A stretch of DNA of 37,755 nucleotides from NCBI GenBank assembly GCA_029247845.1, contig JAQWKM010000090.1:1-37755 (forward strand), given 5' to 3'. A program made the position numbers and the translations under genes. This stretch comes from Paracoccaceae bacterium (GTDB lineage Bacteria; Pseudomonadota; Alphaproteobacteria; Rhodobacterales; Rhodobacteraceae). Shown one piece after another: positions 17,071-25,649 of the stretch (its first letter is position 1; every line of letters starts with the position of its first letter). The notes beneath the pieces were generated by a model. It was not told the origin of the DNA and searched no databases. It was given only the letters and a program-made list of their open reading frames with translations.

Positions 17071-17887
17071 ATGGGATTGATGGTTTTTAAATCCGTTATC
17101 ATACGCTGTACCAGACCCATAATTCACGGAATGGAAGGGACCGAAGCGCTGCAAGTGAACTTTTATCGCGGACTTGTTCTTAGTGTGACCATTTTCAGAG
17201 TTATGCTTTGACTTTTCGGGTCCCAAGCACCAAAAAAATTGTGGACGTCGGGAAACCTGGTATTCTGGCTGGTTGCTTTTTAGCTGCCGCATGTCTGTGC
17301 CTATTGCAAGCCACCACCAACACACCAGTTGCCGCAACATTATTTATATGCAGCTCAATCCCATTTATAACCACTGCACTTGCCTCAATCATTTTGAAAG
17401 AAACCCCCTCAAAGTCGACAATAGCTAGGATGTTTATTGCGGCATTCGGGATCGGCGTTATGATAATGGCTGGCTTGGGAGCTGACTCTTTTTATGGAAC
17501 CATCATGGCCTTGTTAACGGCGAGTGTTTTTCTGCGCTTGCAATTATCCTACGTCGTAGTCGAAATATTAAATGATCCCTGCTCTTTTGATTTCAGTTAT
17601 AATTATCAGTCTGTTAATCCTTAACTGTCTTTAAGGCAACCTCGGTATTTCATTACCAGACTTGCTACGATGTATTTTGCTTGGCAGCTTTGTCTCAGCT
17701 GTTCCAAATGCGCTTTTCGTTGCAACATCGCGATATTTAATCGCTGCAGAACTCACACTTTTTATGTTGTTACAATTTGCCCTTAGTCCCATTTTTTTGG
17801 CTCTTTATAAACAAAGTACCAGCCCAAGCCACTCTCATCGGTGAAGTATTGATGATCATTTCCGTTGTAGTGCATTTTTGGTTTTAA
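17071..17887 (+). pseudogene. decayed EamA/DMT-family transporter
   Basis: Pieces of a drug/metabolite transporter occur in order in different frames. At 17071-17211 is GLMVFKSVIIRCTRPIIHGM...LQVNFYRGLVLS. At about 17211-17560 are VGKPGILAGCFLAAACLCLL, TPVAATLFICSSIPFITTA, LASIILKETPSK and AAFGIGVMIMAGLGADSFYG. At about 17640-17820 are LRCILLGSFVSAVPNALFVA and AAELTLFMLLQFALSPIF. Then NKVPAQATLIGEVLMIISVV runs to TAA 17885-17887. At least three frame changes are needed, and the first transmembrane helix is missing. The family fold (10 TM, two EamA repeats) is recognisable, but no product could be made. Confidence 0.8.
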
Positions 17888-18025
17888 ATGCGCCACAGCA
17901 AAAAACCTTAAGGTGCTATTATTCTGAAAATGCAGATTGCTTAAAACTCGTATATCATCAAAATCTGAATAGTTTTTACAAATATATATGAACCTGATTA
18001 CAATATCAGCGACCAAAGGCTTAGA

Positions 18026-18479
18026 TTGATATTTAAACATATAAAGAACGTTTTGCCAGAGTGGATAGATTGTAACGGCCACATGCAAGATGCGTATTAT
18101 GGCCTTATTTTCAGCAAAGCCGTTGATGCCTTACAAGATGATCTTGGGTTTGATCAGGCCTACCGTCAAAAACGGGCTGCCCGATCTACCTTGTAGAAGA
18201 ACACAAATTCTTTTTAAGCGAGTTAACAGAAGGGGTACAGCTTAATATTAAAATTCGTGTTCCGGATATGAGCAAAAGTTATACCATATCTATGCCCTTA
18301 TGGTAAGCGAGGGGCGTGATGTCTGAATCTCTGAAATGGTGCAACTGCATGTTCGTCAAAAACCAACACCCAAAGGTGTTGCTATTCCATTGGGCATCAG
18401 ACATCGACTTAGGACGTATGTTGTGGACCCGCAAAATCAGTCCGAGCTTAAGCACCGCGCCCGTGCAATGTCTTTGTAA
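18026..18479 (+). pseudogene. decayed acyl-CoA thioesterase of the carnitine-pathway type
   Basis: The hot-dog thioesterase signature appears as VLPEWIDCNGHMQDAYYGLI, with the catalytic Asp in the W-I-D-x-NGHM motif. It is followed by FSKAVDALQDDLGFDQAYRQ and a frameshift at about 18177. The next frame reads GCPIYLVEEHKFFLSELTEG and then VQLNIKIRVPDMSKSYTISM. A third frame gives SEMVQLHVRQKPTPKGVAIP and ends at TAA 18477-18479. The closest remembered relatives are thioesterases of L-carnitine breakdown (fused to, or next to, carnitine dehydrogenase). No other carnitine gene is seen here. The gene is clearly dead. Confidence 0.65.
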
Positions 18480-18557
18480 AATCGGGAGAAACGTGACAAA
18501 CTCAGGATCCTTCGGTAAGGTGTACCCCTCAGAGCCAAGCAACTTTTTCACCCTATA

Positions 18558-19070
18558 TCAACTCAAGACTGAACCGTTCGGAAATTCATGATCATCTAAA
18601 GATTGTGGCTTCATTTCAATGCTGTAGCTAAGCGCTCGGGGCGGCATGTAACGCCCGTTTCTCATTAACACAGGCTCATAGAAATGTTCATGCAGATGAT
18701 CCACATATTCCACAACATTATCTTCCATCATACCCGAAATGCAGATGTAGTCGATCATTGCGAGATGTTGTACATATTCGCAGAGCCCCACGCCCCCGGC
18801 ATGCGGACGCACTTTGATATTGAACTTTGTAGCCATGAGTAAAACTGCGATGACGTCACTGACGCCGACCATTCCACAACTATCTATCTGACAAAACTCG
18901 ATTGCATCCGCCTGCATGAACTGCTTGAAAATAAATCTGTTTTGGCAAGCCTCACCTGTCGCAACGCCAATAAGAGCAACCGCACGGGCAATATTTGCGT
19001 GCCCCAGAGTATCGTCCGAGTTAGTCGGCTCCTCAATCCACCAAGAATAAACCTCTGTGAAACCTTGCAT
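18558..19070 (-). pseudogene. fucD: C-terminal fragment of L-fuconate dehydratase (enolase superfamily)
   Basis: This 170-codon frame encodes the C-terminal barrel half of an L-fuconate dehydratase: WWIEEPTNSDDTLGHANIAR, GVATGEACQNRFIFKQFMQA, AIEFCQIDSCGMVGVSDVIA, the catalytic-His segment RPHAGGVGLCEYVQHL, then SGMMEDNVVEYVDHLHEHFY and RYMPPRALSYSIEMKPQSL. Intact enzymes are about 430 residues. The whole N-terminal capping domain and the KxK catalytic Lys strand are missing, and the upstream 400 bases contain no trace of them. The fragment could not be active alone. It is a relic of the non-phosphorylative L-fucose pathway, whose upstream enzyme types (dehydrogenase, lactonase, mutarotase) survive 4-15 kb away. 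Confidence 0.8.
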
Positions 19071-19485
19071 GTTTCAATTTAGCAAAAAATCTCTTTCCCG
19101 GCCTGCGACGCCCTGAACCGCCCTCAGACAGTTGATCACGGAATCGCCGGTTCATACCGATCAGGCAACCTGTAAATAGTTTATTAAAAGGTTGATATTT
19201 GACTATAATTTCTAAATCGAAAAACTGGAAAATTTAGAATCTGTCAGCGAGCCAAGCACTGCGCCCCTGATAAATGTTTTACTCCAACACATTTTTCATG
19301 AGTAATAGGCATCTTATCTCGCTAATTGCCATATGTTAAGGTCTTGCCAGATAAAAAAGATTTGAAGGTACCAGCACCTGCAAATAGCCACTTTGATATG
19401 GCAAAATAGCTTATGTTTAGGCTATAGAAAAAGGTCATGACTGGATTTGATACTCCATACGCGCGTGCCTTAAACGATATATAAC
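19071..19485. other. non-coding stretch between two pseudogenes
   Basis: About 415 bases between the truncated fuconate dehydratase and the AGE-family pseudogene, which diverge from here. I see no protein similarity to the missing dehydratase N-terminus on the minus strand, no RNA gene and no IS ends. It is probably eroded sequence. Confidence 0.5.
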
Positions 19486-20681
19486 ATGGATACCCAACAA
19501 CTTGCCGACGTAATCTTTAAAGACAGCTGGTGGACGATCCAGTGCATCAGGCAATCCTAATGAACGATGCGCGAAAACAATTCACAATCTTTGACAAGAG
19601 TTTAAGGGCCAATGGCGGCTTTGATGTAATAGACATCAATGGACCTGCTTTGCCGTGTGTAGGTTAAGAGCTGCATACGACAACACGGCTCATTTACTCA
19701 TATAGCCTAGGAATGGCGATTGAGCACCCACAGAGTGAGCGTATGATTGAAGCCGGCATTCGTATCTCTGGAATAAGCATCGCGATCAACAACACGGAGG
19801 GTTTTTCCGGTCCGTTGATGAGATGAATATATTAGACACCGTAAAACTTGCGTGTGGTCATGTCTTTGTCATGCTTGCCGCGTCGAGTGCCAAGCTCGCA
19901 AGCCACCCTGACGCCGACCATCTCCTTACATAGGTCACCGACATACTCGATAAACACTACTGGGAAGACCAAGTCAGTCTATATCGCGATAAGTTCACCC
20001 ATAACTGGTAACCAATTTCAACCTATCGCGGCATGAACGCAAACATGCATGCAGCCGAGTCGATGCTCGGCGCATTTGAAGCGACGGGAGAAACCTTGTG
20101 GCTGGATCGTGCTGGGCGCATCCTAGATTTCCTCACAAACCAGATCGTTCCAAAACATGAATGGCGGCTTCCAGAGGATTGGCAAGTTAATCCAGATTAT
20201 TCTGGTAATCCAATGTTTCGAACTATGAGGTGCACACCGGGGCATTCCATTGAACTCTCGGCTTATTCTTCAGCATTACGATCTGTCAGGTCACGGTGAT
20301 GCCACGGCGCTTACTCGGGCAAGTCCTTTGGTCATACAAGCTTTCAATGATGCCTGGCTTTCCAATAGCGGTCTCGCCTATACAACGCGGCAAGATGACA
20401 ACGTTGATATTGCAGATCGCTATTGGTGGCCCATGACTGAGGCGATCGGAGTTTTTGCCGACCTGCAAAAGCTTTATAAAAATCCAGAATTTGAAAGCCT
20501 ATACCGACAGACCTCGGCCTTCGCACACTCGCAGCTAATCTACCACGTAAATGGCGGTTGGTTTCGCGAGCTTGATATTAGTGGACAACCCTTGTCAAAA
20601 CAATTTTTGGGTAAACCTGATATATACCACTCGGTGCAGGCGACCCTCTTTCCCTTGGTGCCAAAATTTGTAACCGCATAA
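19486..20681 (+). pseudogene. decayed AGE-family sugar epimerase/isomerase
   Basis: The remains of an N-acylglucosamine 2-epimerase/YihS-type alpha6/alpha6-barrel enzyme. The start MDTQQLADVIFKDSWW is followed by a frameshift and then DDPVHQAILMND, FDKSLRANGGFDVIDINGPA, TAA, ELHTTTRLIYSYSLGMAIEH. Next come TVKLACGHVFVMLAASSAKL, TAG, ILDKHYWEDQVSLYRDKF, TAA, STYRGMNANMHAAESMLGAF, PGHSIELS, and after another shift LILQHYDLSGHG, YWWPMTEAIGVFADL and GKPDIYHSVQATLFPLVP. The conserved NANMH-x-x-E and PGH-x-x-E motifs identify the family. There are at least two frameshifts and three nonsense codons. The last piece (20250-20681) is open for 143 codons but would not fold as an enzyme. Confidence 0.8.
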
Positions 20682-21050
20682 CGCAACTCTTAGGGATCTT
20701 ATAATCTAACTTTTGTTATAGTAAAACACTATCATATTCCAGCTTTGAAGTGCTCACACCCATCGAAATCCATAGATTACAATTGTGTTTGGAGATATTT
20801 TTTTTGAAGAAAACAAAATTAATGCAATGTAGCTTTTCAATGGCTTCTCGGTTGCTTCTATATTTTTAATAAGTTTATAAACAAAGATCATATTTCCAAA
20901 CGCTTTATAAAGTGTAGATCTTGACGCCGTGGCTCGGCAAGTGATGCAAAAGGCCGCAATTATGCTAAGCGTTAGATATATTTAAATTCACCAAAAATTG
21001 GCTGTCAGATGAAAGTTGCATTCTTGATATGATGAAGGTTATGGTTCGGG
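20682..21050. other. intergenic region upstream of the sugar locus
   Basis: About 370 AT-rich bases ahead of the isomerase gene. A TTGACG occurs at about 20919-20924 but has no convincing -10 at 16-18 bases. The promoter of the isomerase-kinase pair should lie here. No regulator gene or clear operator palindrome was seen. Confidence 0.45.
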
Positions 21051-22037
21051 ATGAATGAAAATGATATGCCTCGCTTTGCAGCTCGTCTCAATGCTTTCAA
21101 AATTGGTTCTGAGGCCTATTGGCCGGGACGGAATTCAATTACTACTGCTGATATTTTAGCGCGTGCAGCCACGGCTGGTTTGAATGCTGCCGATCTTAAT
21201 TATCCAGATCATTTTGTCGCCGAAAGCCCAATTGAGCTGCTACGCGCATTGAGTGATAACGGAATGATACTTAATGGTATAGCAATGCGATACTATACCG
21301 AACGTGGCTACAAACTTGGTGCATTCACTAATCCAGATCCATGTGTCAGGCGCGCCGCGATTGACGAAACAAAACGTGGCTTAGACGTCTTGGCGGAAAT
21401 GGGCGGTAACCTGATGACGCTTTGGATGGGGCAAGACGGATTTGATTATTCATTTCAGATGGATTACCAGCATGCGTGGTGCAACACAATTGATGCTATG
21501 ATTGAACTAGCAGAACACAACCCTGCAATCGATATTGCTTTAGAATATAAACCTAATGAGCCGCGGGCGTTTGCGTTGATGCCTGATGCGGCGACAACGC
21601 TATTGGCCATCAAGGAGATAGGGCGCGATAATACTGGTGTCACTTTAGATTTTGCTCATGTGCTGTATGCGGATGAAATGCCTGCCTTTGCTGCCGCCTT
21701 GATTGCACGACACTCGCGCATCCTAGGGGTGCATTTGAATGATGGTTACGGCAAGTGGGATAACGGATTGATGGTTGGTGCGGTGCATCCGATCCAAACG
21801 ATCGAATTGCTCATCGAGTTAGAGCGTTCGAACTATGATGGTACTATTTATTTTGACACTTTCCCCGACCATTCTGGCCTCGACCCTGTTGAAGAGGCGC
21901 GAACAAATATCGAGGTTTTACAACGGCTGCGTACGACGGCTTCCAAGCTGGTGGATAATGGCGAATTAAGAGCCGCAATTGCACGACAGGACGCGCCCAA
22001 CGCGATGCGCCTAGTTCAGTCAACAATGCTCGCATGA
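21051..22037 (+). CDS. sugar isomerase/epimerase, xylose-isomerase-like TIM barrel
   Basis: A 328-residue cytoplasmic protein of the AP-endonuclease-2/xylose isomerase-like TIM-barrel group, which includes L-rhamnose isomerase-type, tagatose epimerase-type and inosose enzymes. Metal- and substrate-binding features are visible: ALEYKPNEPR (Glu and Lys), GVTLDFAHVLYADE (Asp, His), GVHLNDGYGKWDNGL (His, Asp), and a C-terminal IYFDTFPDHSGLDPVEE. The set matches L-rhamnose-isomerase-related proteins of the RhaI type, so an aldose-ketose isomerisation of a deoxy- or pentose sugar is likely. Its stop overlaps the next gene, a PfkB kinase (ATGA), implying the kinase acts on its product. ATG 21051 has no strong ribosome binding site. 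Confidence 0.8.
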   Translation: MNENDMPRFAARLNAFKIGSEAYWPGRNSITTADILARAATAGLNAADLNYPDHFVAESPIELLRALSDNGMILNGIAMRYYTERGYKLGAFTNPDPCVRRAAIDETKRGLDVLAEMGGNLMTLWMGQDGFDYSFQMDYQHAWCNTIDAMIELAEHNPAIDIALEYKPNEPRAFALMPDAATTLLAIKEIGRDNTGVTLDFAHVLYADEMPAFAAALIARHSRILGVHLNDGYGKWDNGLMVGAVHPIQTIELLIELERSNYDGTIYFDTFPDHSGLDPVEEARTNIEVLQRLRTTASKLVDNGELRAAIARQDAPNAMRLVQSTMLA

Positions 22038-22879
22038 GCTTGTTAGTAGCAGGCTCACTGCATTTAGATGTCGTATTGTGCGCGCCGTATTTGCCGGGAC
22101 TTGATGAAACTGTGTCAGGTAGTTCAGTCAACTATGTATTCGGTGGGAAAGGCGGAAATCAGGCTATTTCTGCCGCGCGCATGGGAGCCAACGTGCATTT
22201 TGCGGGGCGCGCAGGCAGCGACCATTTTGGAGATATGATCCGCGAAACCCTGACGGCAAGTGGTGTAGAGGTATCACAATTGCAGCGTGATATAGGGCCC
22301 AGCGGAATGAGTACTGCTATCGTAGATGCTAATGGTGAATATGGTGCAGTGATCGTTTCAGCAGCCAATCTCAATATTGTGGCAAATGATATAATCATGC
22401 CGCAAGGGACATCGCTGGTCATTTTGCAAAATGAGATTCCCCAAGAGGTAAACTTGACGTTGGCCCAAAAGGCCAAGGCGGCTGGATCAGAGGTTTGGCT
22501 GAATGCTGCACCGGCGCGCGAGTTGCCAAAGCGCTTAGCTGAAGCGGTTGATTTACTGATTGTGAACCGAGTGGAGGCCGAATTCTACGCAAACTCACGA
22601 CCTACAAAAAACGTTTTAACAACACTTGGTGAGCGTGGTGTTTACTATAATGGTGTTCAGTATGCGGGATTTCCAGTTGATGTGGTCTCGACCCACGGGG
22701 CGGGGGATATGTTCGTTGGTACGCTGGCCGGGCAAGTGGTACGTGGTCAAACTATGGTCGATGCGATCAGGTTTGCGCAGGCAGCCGCCGCTTTGCATGT
22801 CTCCTGTCAAGTAGAGCAGCGCAAAGATCTAGGCCCTCAGTCCGTCAAAGCATTTTTAGCAGATCAAGACAGTCTGTAA
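22034..22879 (+). CDS. PfkB/ribokinase-family sugar kinase
   Basis: A 281-residue kinase. The N-terminal signature is FGGKGGNQAISAARMGANV (PfkB signature 1). Signature 2 reads THGAGDMFVGTLAG at residues 220-233, with His221 where most members have Thr and the catalytic Asp225 kept. A predicted substrate loop (LPGLDETVSGSSV) is present. It is slightly shorter than typical ribokinases (about 300-310 residues). It would phosphorylate a sugar, probably the ketose made by the isomerase whose gene overlaps its start by 4 bases. Its 3' end overlaps the convergent lactonase gene by 16 bases. Confidence 0.85.
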   Translation: MSLLVAGSLHLDVVLCAPYLPGLDETVSGSSVNYVFGGKGGNQAISAARMGANVHFAGRAGSDHFGDMIRETLTASGVEVSQLQRDIGPSGMSTAIVDANGEYGAVIVSAANLNIVANDIIMPQGTSLVILQNEIPQEVNLTLAQKAKAAGSEVWLNAAPARELPKRLAEAVDLLIVNRVEAEFYANSRPTKNVLTTLGERGVYYNGVQYAGFPVDVVSTHGAGDMFVGTLAGQVVRGQTMVDAIRFAQAAAALHVSCQVEQRKDLGPQSVKAFLADQDSL

Positions 22880-23730
22880 AATCTGGTAGCAGTGCCACCA
22901 AAAATTTCGGCACGCTCAGGCTTGGACAAGCCTTGCATTAAGTCCTGAGCGATGTCGTGCCAATCGCCGTATCCTGCCTGCAGACGGCAAACGGGCCAAT
23001 CTGATCCCCACATAATACGATTTGCGCCAAAGGCACTCAGAACATGCTCTGCGAAGGGACGTAAGTCGTTTATTGTCCAGCCGTCTCCAGCCTCAGTGAT
23101 AATTCCAGAAAATTTGCAAAAGCCGCGCGTCTCGTTAGCCAGTCGGGAGATATCATCGGCCCATCGCGAAAAAGCATCCTTACCTGCACGTTGATCATAA
23201 ATTTGTGGCTTCATGCAGTGATCGTAGACAGTGCGCATCTCAGGGTAATTCGTGACCAGTTTCAACAAATTGGGAAGGTGCATAGGAAAACCAAGTGCAT
23301 CAAATGTTATGTCCAAATTGATTATAGCGCGAAATGCCCATTGTACGTCCTGGCGGAGCATCCAGTTTACATCTGGAATATCTTGAATCATTGGCCGGAC
23401 ACCAAGAAACTTGGGATGTGCCGCAAACCGTTCCAGAATTGTAAGGTCGCTTGGGTTTTCAAAATTAATCCAGCCTACAACTCCTTTAATGGATGGCGTT
23501 GCATCGGCCAATCCTAGCATGTATTCAGTTTCCTGAGCGGTTGGTGCGGCTTGTACTACAACAGTGCCGTCGATGTCATACTTTTCCAAAGTTGGTTTAA
23601 GGTCAGATGGGGCATAAGGACGGTTCAAAATAAGGTTATCTCGCGGCATCCAATCGTAATCACCTCGCAGCGGTTGCCAAAAATGTTGGTGTGCGTCAAT
23701 TTTCAAATTGGATTTCAAGGCGAGGTTCAT
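22864..23730 (-). CDS. amidohydrolase-2 family sugar lactonase, L-fuconolactonase-like
   Basis: A 288-residue metal-dependent hydrolase. Motifs: KIDAHQHFW with His14 and His16; FFGV-like SIKGVVGWINFE; FLGVRPMIQD; the conserved CKFSGI strand; and the C-terminal metal Asp in IMWGSDWPVC. This pattern is shared with L-fucono-1,5-lactonase and L-rhamnonolactonase. I chose ATG 23730 because it overlaps the stop of the aldo/keto reductase gene (ATGA); the frame extends further upstream, but only within that gene. Dehydrogenase followed by lactonase is the classical first half of oxidative sugar breakdown. It would hydrolyse the lactone made by its partner to the aldonic acid. Confidence 0.8.
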   Translation of the reverse strand: MNLALKSNLKIDAHQHFWQPLRGDYDWMPRDNLILNRPYAPSDLKPTLEKYDIDGTVVVQAAPTAQETEYMLGLADATPSIKGVVGWINFENPSDLTILERFAAHPKFLGVRPMIQDIPDVNWMLRQDVQWAFRAIINLDITFDALGFPMHLPNLLKLVTNYPEMRTVYDHCMKPQIYDQRAGKDAFSRWADDISRLANETRGFCKFSGIITEAGDGWTINDLRPFAEHVLSAFGANRIMWGSDWPVCRLQAGYGDWHDIAQDLMQGLSKPERAEIFGGTATRFYRLS

Positions 23731-24755
23731 GTTGGAGCATCCTCGCGCATCAGACCTGCATCCTTCAAATCTAGCCAAAGTGATTTAGGGATATCTGCCT
23801 TTGCAGCTTGCAAATTTCCTGCCATTTCGGCCACTCCTTGCCCACCAGGTATCACAGCAACGTGGGCTGGATGCAAAAGCGGAAACTGGAAAGCAGCATC
23901 AACCATGCGAACTCCATGACCTGTGCAAACCTCTTCTATCGCGTTCACGCGCTCAATGATTTCTTGGGGAGCGGGACCGTAGTTGTAGAACGATCCAGGC
24001 TTTGCTCCTGTGGCTAGGATGCCCGAGTTATACGGACCACCCGTGATAATCCCAATTCCACGAGCCTCACAAAGCGGCAAAAAACTATCAAGCGCTTTTT
24101 GCTCTAATAGAGTATAGCGCCCTGCCAGCAGAAAGAGATCAAAATCACCACGCTCGGCTAGGGCTTGGCACACCTCCCACTCATTCACTCCACCGCCAAT
24201 CGCTTTTATAACCCTTTGATCACGCAAAGAGATCATTGCATCATAACCACGCCCACCAAAGAATTCTTCAACCCGCATATCCGAGGCGACTTTTGACCCA
24301 TGGGAAAACGCACAAAGGTCATGTACATAAAGAATATCGATCCGATCTACGCCAAGACGTGAAAATGAATGTTCAAAAGAACGCATAACGCCGTCATAGG
24401 TGTAGTCAAAATTCTCACGACGTTGTGGCACGTCAAACCATTTACCGACGCCTGCGCGGTGTTCTAGGCTGCAATATTCAATCAGACGGCCAACCTTACT
24501 AGATAAAATGTAACTGTCGCGCTGCTTGTCACGCAAAAACGAGTTCAAACGAGTTTCGGACAATCCCAGCCCGTAAAGTGGTGCGGTATCAAAATAGCGT
24601 ACCCCCCCTTCCCATGATGCATCAAGCGTTGCACGCGCCTCATCATCCGAAATCGCCTTGTATAGGTTACCCAATGGTGCCGTTCCAAAGCCCAATTCAG
24701 TAAATGTAAGACCGCCATTTCCAAGCCTGTCCCAGTGCCGTGTTTGTAACCCCAT
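23727..24755 (-). CDS. aldo/keto reductase, L-fucose / D-threo-aldose 1-dehydrogenase type
   Basis: A 342-residue NAD(P)-dependent oxidoreductase. The tetrad is visible: Asp56 and Tyr61 in YFDTAPLYG, Lys87 in ILSSKVG, and His in ILYVHDL. The C-terminal cofactor site includes PGGQGVAEMAGN. The sequence resembles D-threo-aldose 1-dehydrogenase (L-fucose dehydrogenase) and pyridoxal 4-dehydrogenase. A TTG at 24779 and an ATG at 24767 are in frame, but ATG 24755 has a GGAG 6 bases before it and gives the normal N-terminus (MGLQTRHWDRLGNGGL). Its stop overlaps the lactonase start. It likely oxidises the C1 of a 6-deoxy-sugar or pentose to its lactone. Confidence 0.8.
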   Translation of the reverse strand: MGLQTRHWDRLGNGGLTFTELGFGTAPLGNLYKAISDDEARATLDASWEGGVRYFDTAPLYGLGLSETRLNSFLRDKQRDSYILSSKVGRLIEYCSLEHRAGVGKWFDVPQRRENFDYTYDGVMRSFEHSFSRLGVDRIDILYVHDLCAFSHGSKVASDMRVEEFFGGRGYDAMISLRDQRVIKAIGGGVNEWEVCQALAERGDFDLFLLAGRYTLLEQKALDSFLPLCEARGIGIITGGPYNSGILATGAKPGSFYNYGPAPQEIIERVNAIEEVCTGHGVRMVDAAFQFPLLHPAHVAVIPGGQGVAEMAGNLQAAKADIPKSLWLDLKDAGLMREDAPT

Positions 24756-24797
24756 CCCGATCTCCATTAGTCGTGACAATAACTATGCCAATTTTGC

Positions 24798-24825
24798 TTT
24801 GCATGAACAGAATAGCAGATATAAC
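24798..24825 (+). promoter_or_regulatory. candidate promoter of the BtpA-M42-FGGY operon
   Basis: TTTGCA (24798-24803), 16 bases, then TATAAC (24820-24825), 23 bases before the ATG of the BtpA-family gene. The region is the 93-base divergent gap with the aldo/keto reductase gene, so both promoters must lie close together and could share a regulator. Confidence 0.35.
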
Positions 24826-24848
24826 GTTTAGACAAGGGAGAAATAATT

Positions 24849-25649
24849 ATGACCAAGAATTTCAAAAATGTCTTTGGGGAGATCAAACCAGTCATCGCTA
24901 TGGTTCATATTGGCGCGTTACCCGGATCACCACTTTTTGATCCAGCTTTTGATTTGGTTTCAAGCGCGCGCGCTGATCTGCTAGCTTTGCAAAAAGCAGG
25001 CGTTGACGGCTTGATGTTTGGCAATGAAAATGACCGCCCCTATGAGTTCGATGTCGACACAGTCTCAACCGCGACAATGGCGGCGATTATTGGACAGCTT
25101 AAATCTGAAATCACCGTGCCGTTCGGCGTCAATGTACTTTGGGATCCTATGGCAAGCATTGCATTGGGTGTGGCTACGGGCGCAGCTTTTGTGCGTGAAA
25201 TTTTCACCGGCACCTATGCATCTGATATGGGACCTTGGACACCTAATGCCGGACGGGCGATGCGATACCGTGATCGGTTGGGACGCTCTGATATGGCTAT
25301 GCTTTACAATGTTTGTGCTGAATTTGCACACTCGCTCGATCAACGCTCTCTGCCCGACCGTGCTCGCAGCGCCGTGTTTTCGTCAATCCCAGATGCCGTC
25401 CTAGTGTCGGGCCAGATCACCGGTGAGGCAGCGCCCCTATCTGATTTAGAGGCTGTGAAATCCGTGCTGCCTCAAACTGCTGTTATGGCAAATACTGGTG
25501 TAAAGCATGAGACCGTGGCAGACGTTTTGGCCATTGCAGACGGCTGCATCGTAGGATCATCTTTAAAGGTTGATGGAGATACGTGGAACAGTATCGACCC
25601 AGAGCGGGCTTTGGATTTTATGGACCGCGCGCGCGCGGCACGAAAATGA
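24849..25649 (+). CDS. BtpA/SgcQ-family TIM-barrel protein
   Basis: A 266-residue protein of the BtpA family (PF03437). Hallmarks: the initial IAMVHIGALPGSPLF, GVDGLMFGNENDRPY, PFGVNVLWDPMASIALG, GAAFVREIFTGTYASDMG, DAVLVSGQITGEAAPL, VMANTGVKHETVADVL and DGCIVGSSLKVDGDTW, which is a C-terminal phosphate-binding type GS loop. Despite the name (a cyanobacterial photosystem I biogenesis factor), proteobacterial members such as E. coli SgcQ sit in sugar operons and look like (beta/alpha)8 enzymes with a sugar-phosphate site. The gene has AAGGGAG about 9 bases upstream. It overlaps the next gene, an M42-type protein, by ATGA. This pairing repeats the sgcQ-sgcX association of E. coli, but here beside ABC genes, not PTS genes. 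The reaction is unknown. Confidence 0.8.
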   Translation: MTKNFKNVFGEIKPVIAMVHIGALPGSPLFDPAFDLVSSARADLLALQKAGVDGLMFGNENDRPYEFDVDTVSTATMAAIIGQLKSEITVPFGVNVLWDPMASIALGVATGAAFVREIFTGTYASDMGPWTPNAGRAMRYRDRLGRSDMAMLYNVCAEFAHSLDQRSLPDRARSAVFSSIPDAVLVSGQITGEAAPLSDLEAVKSVLPQTAVMANTGVKHETVADVLAIADGCIVGSSLKVDGDTWNSIDPERALDFMDRARAARK

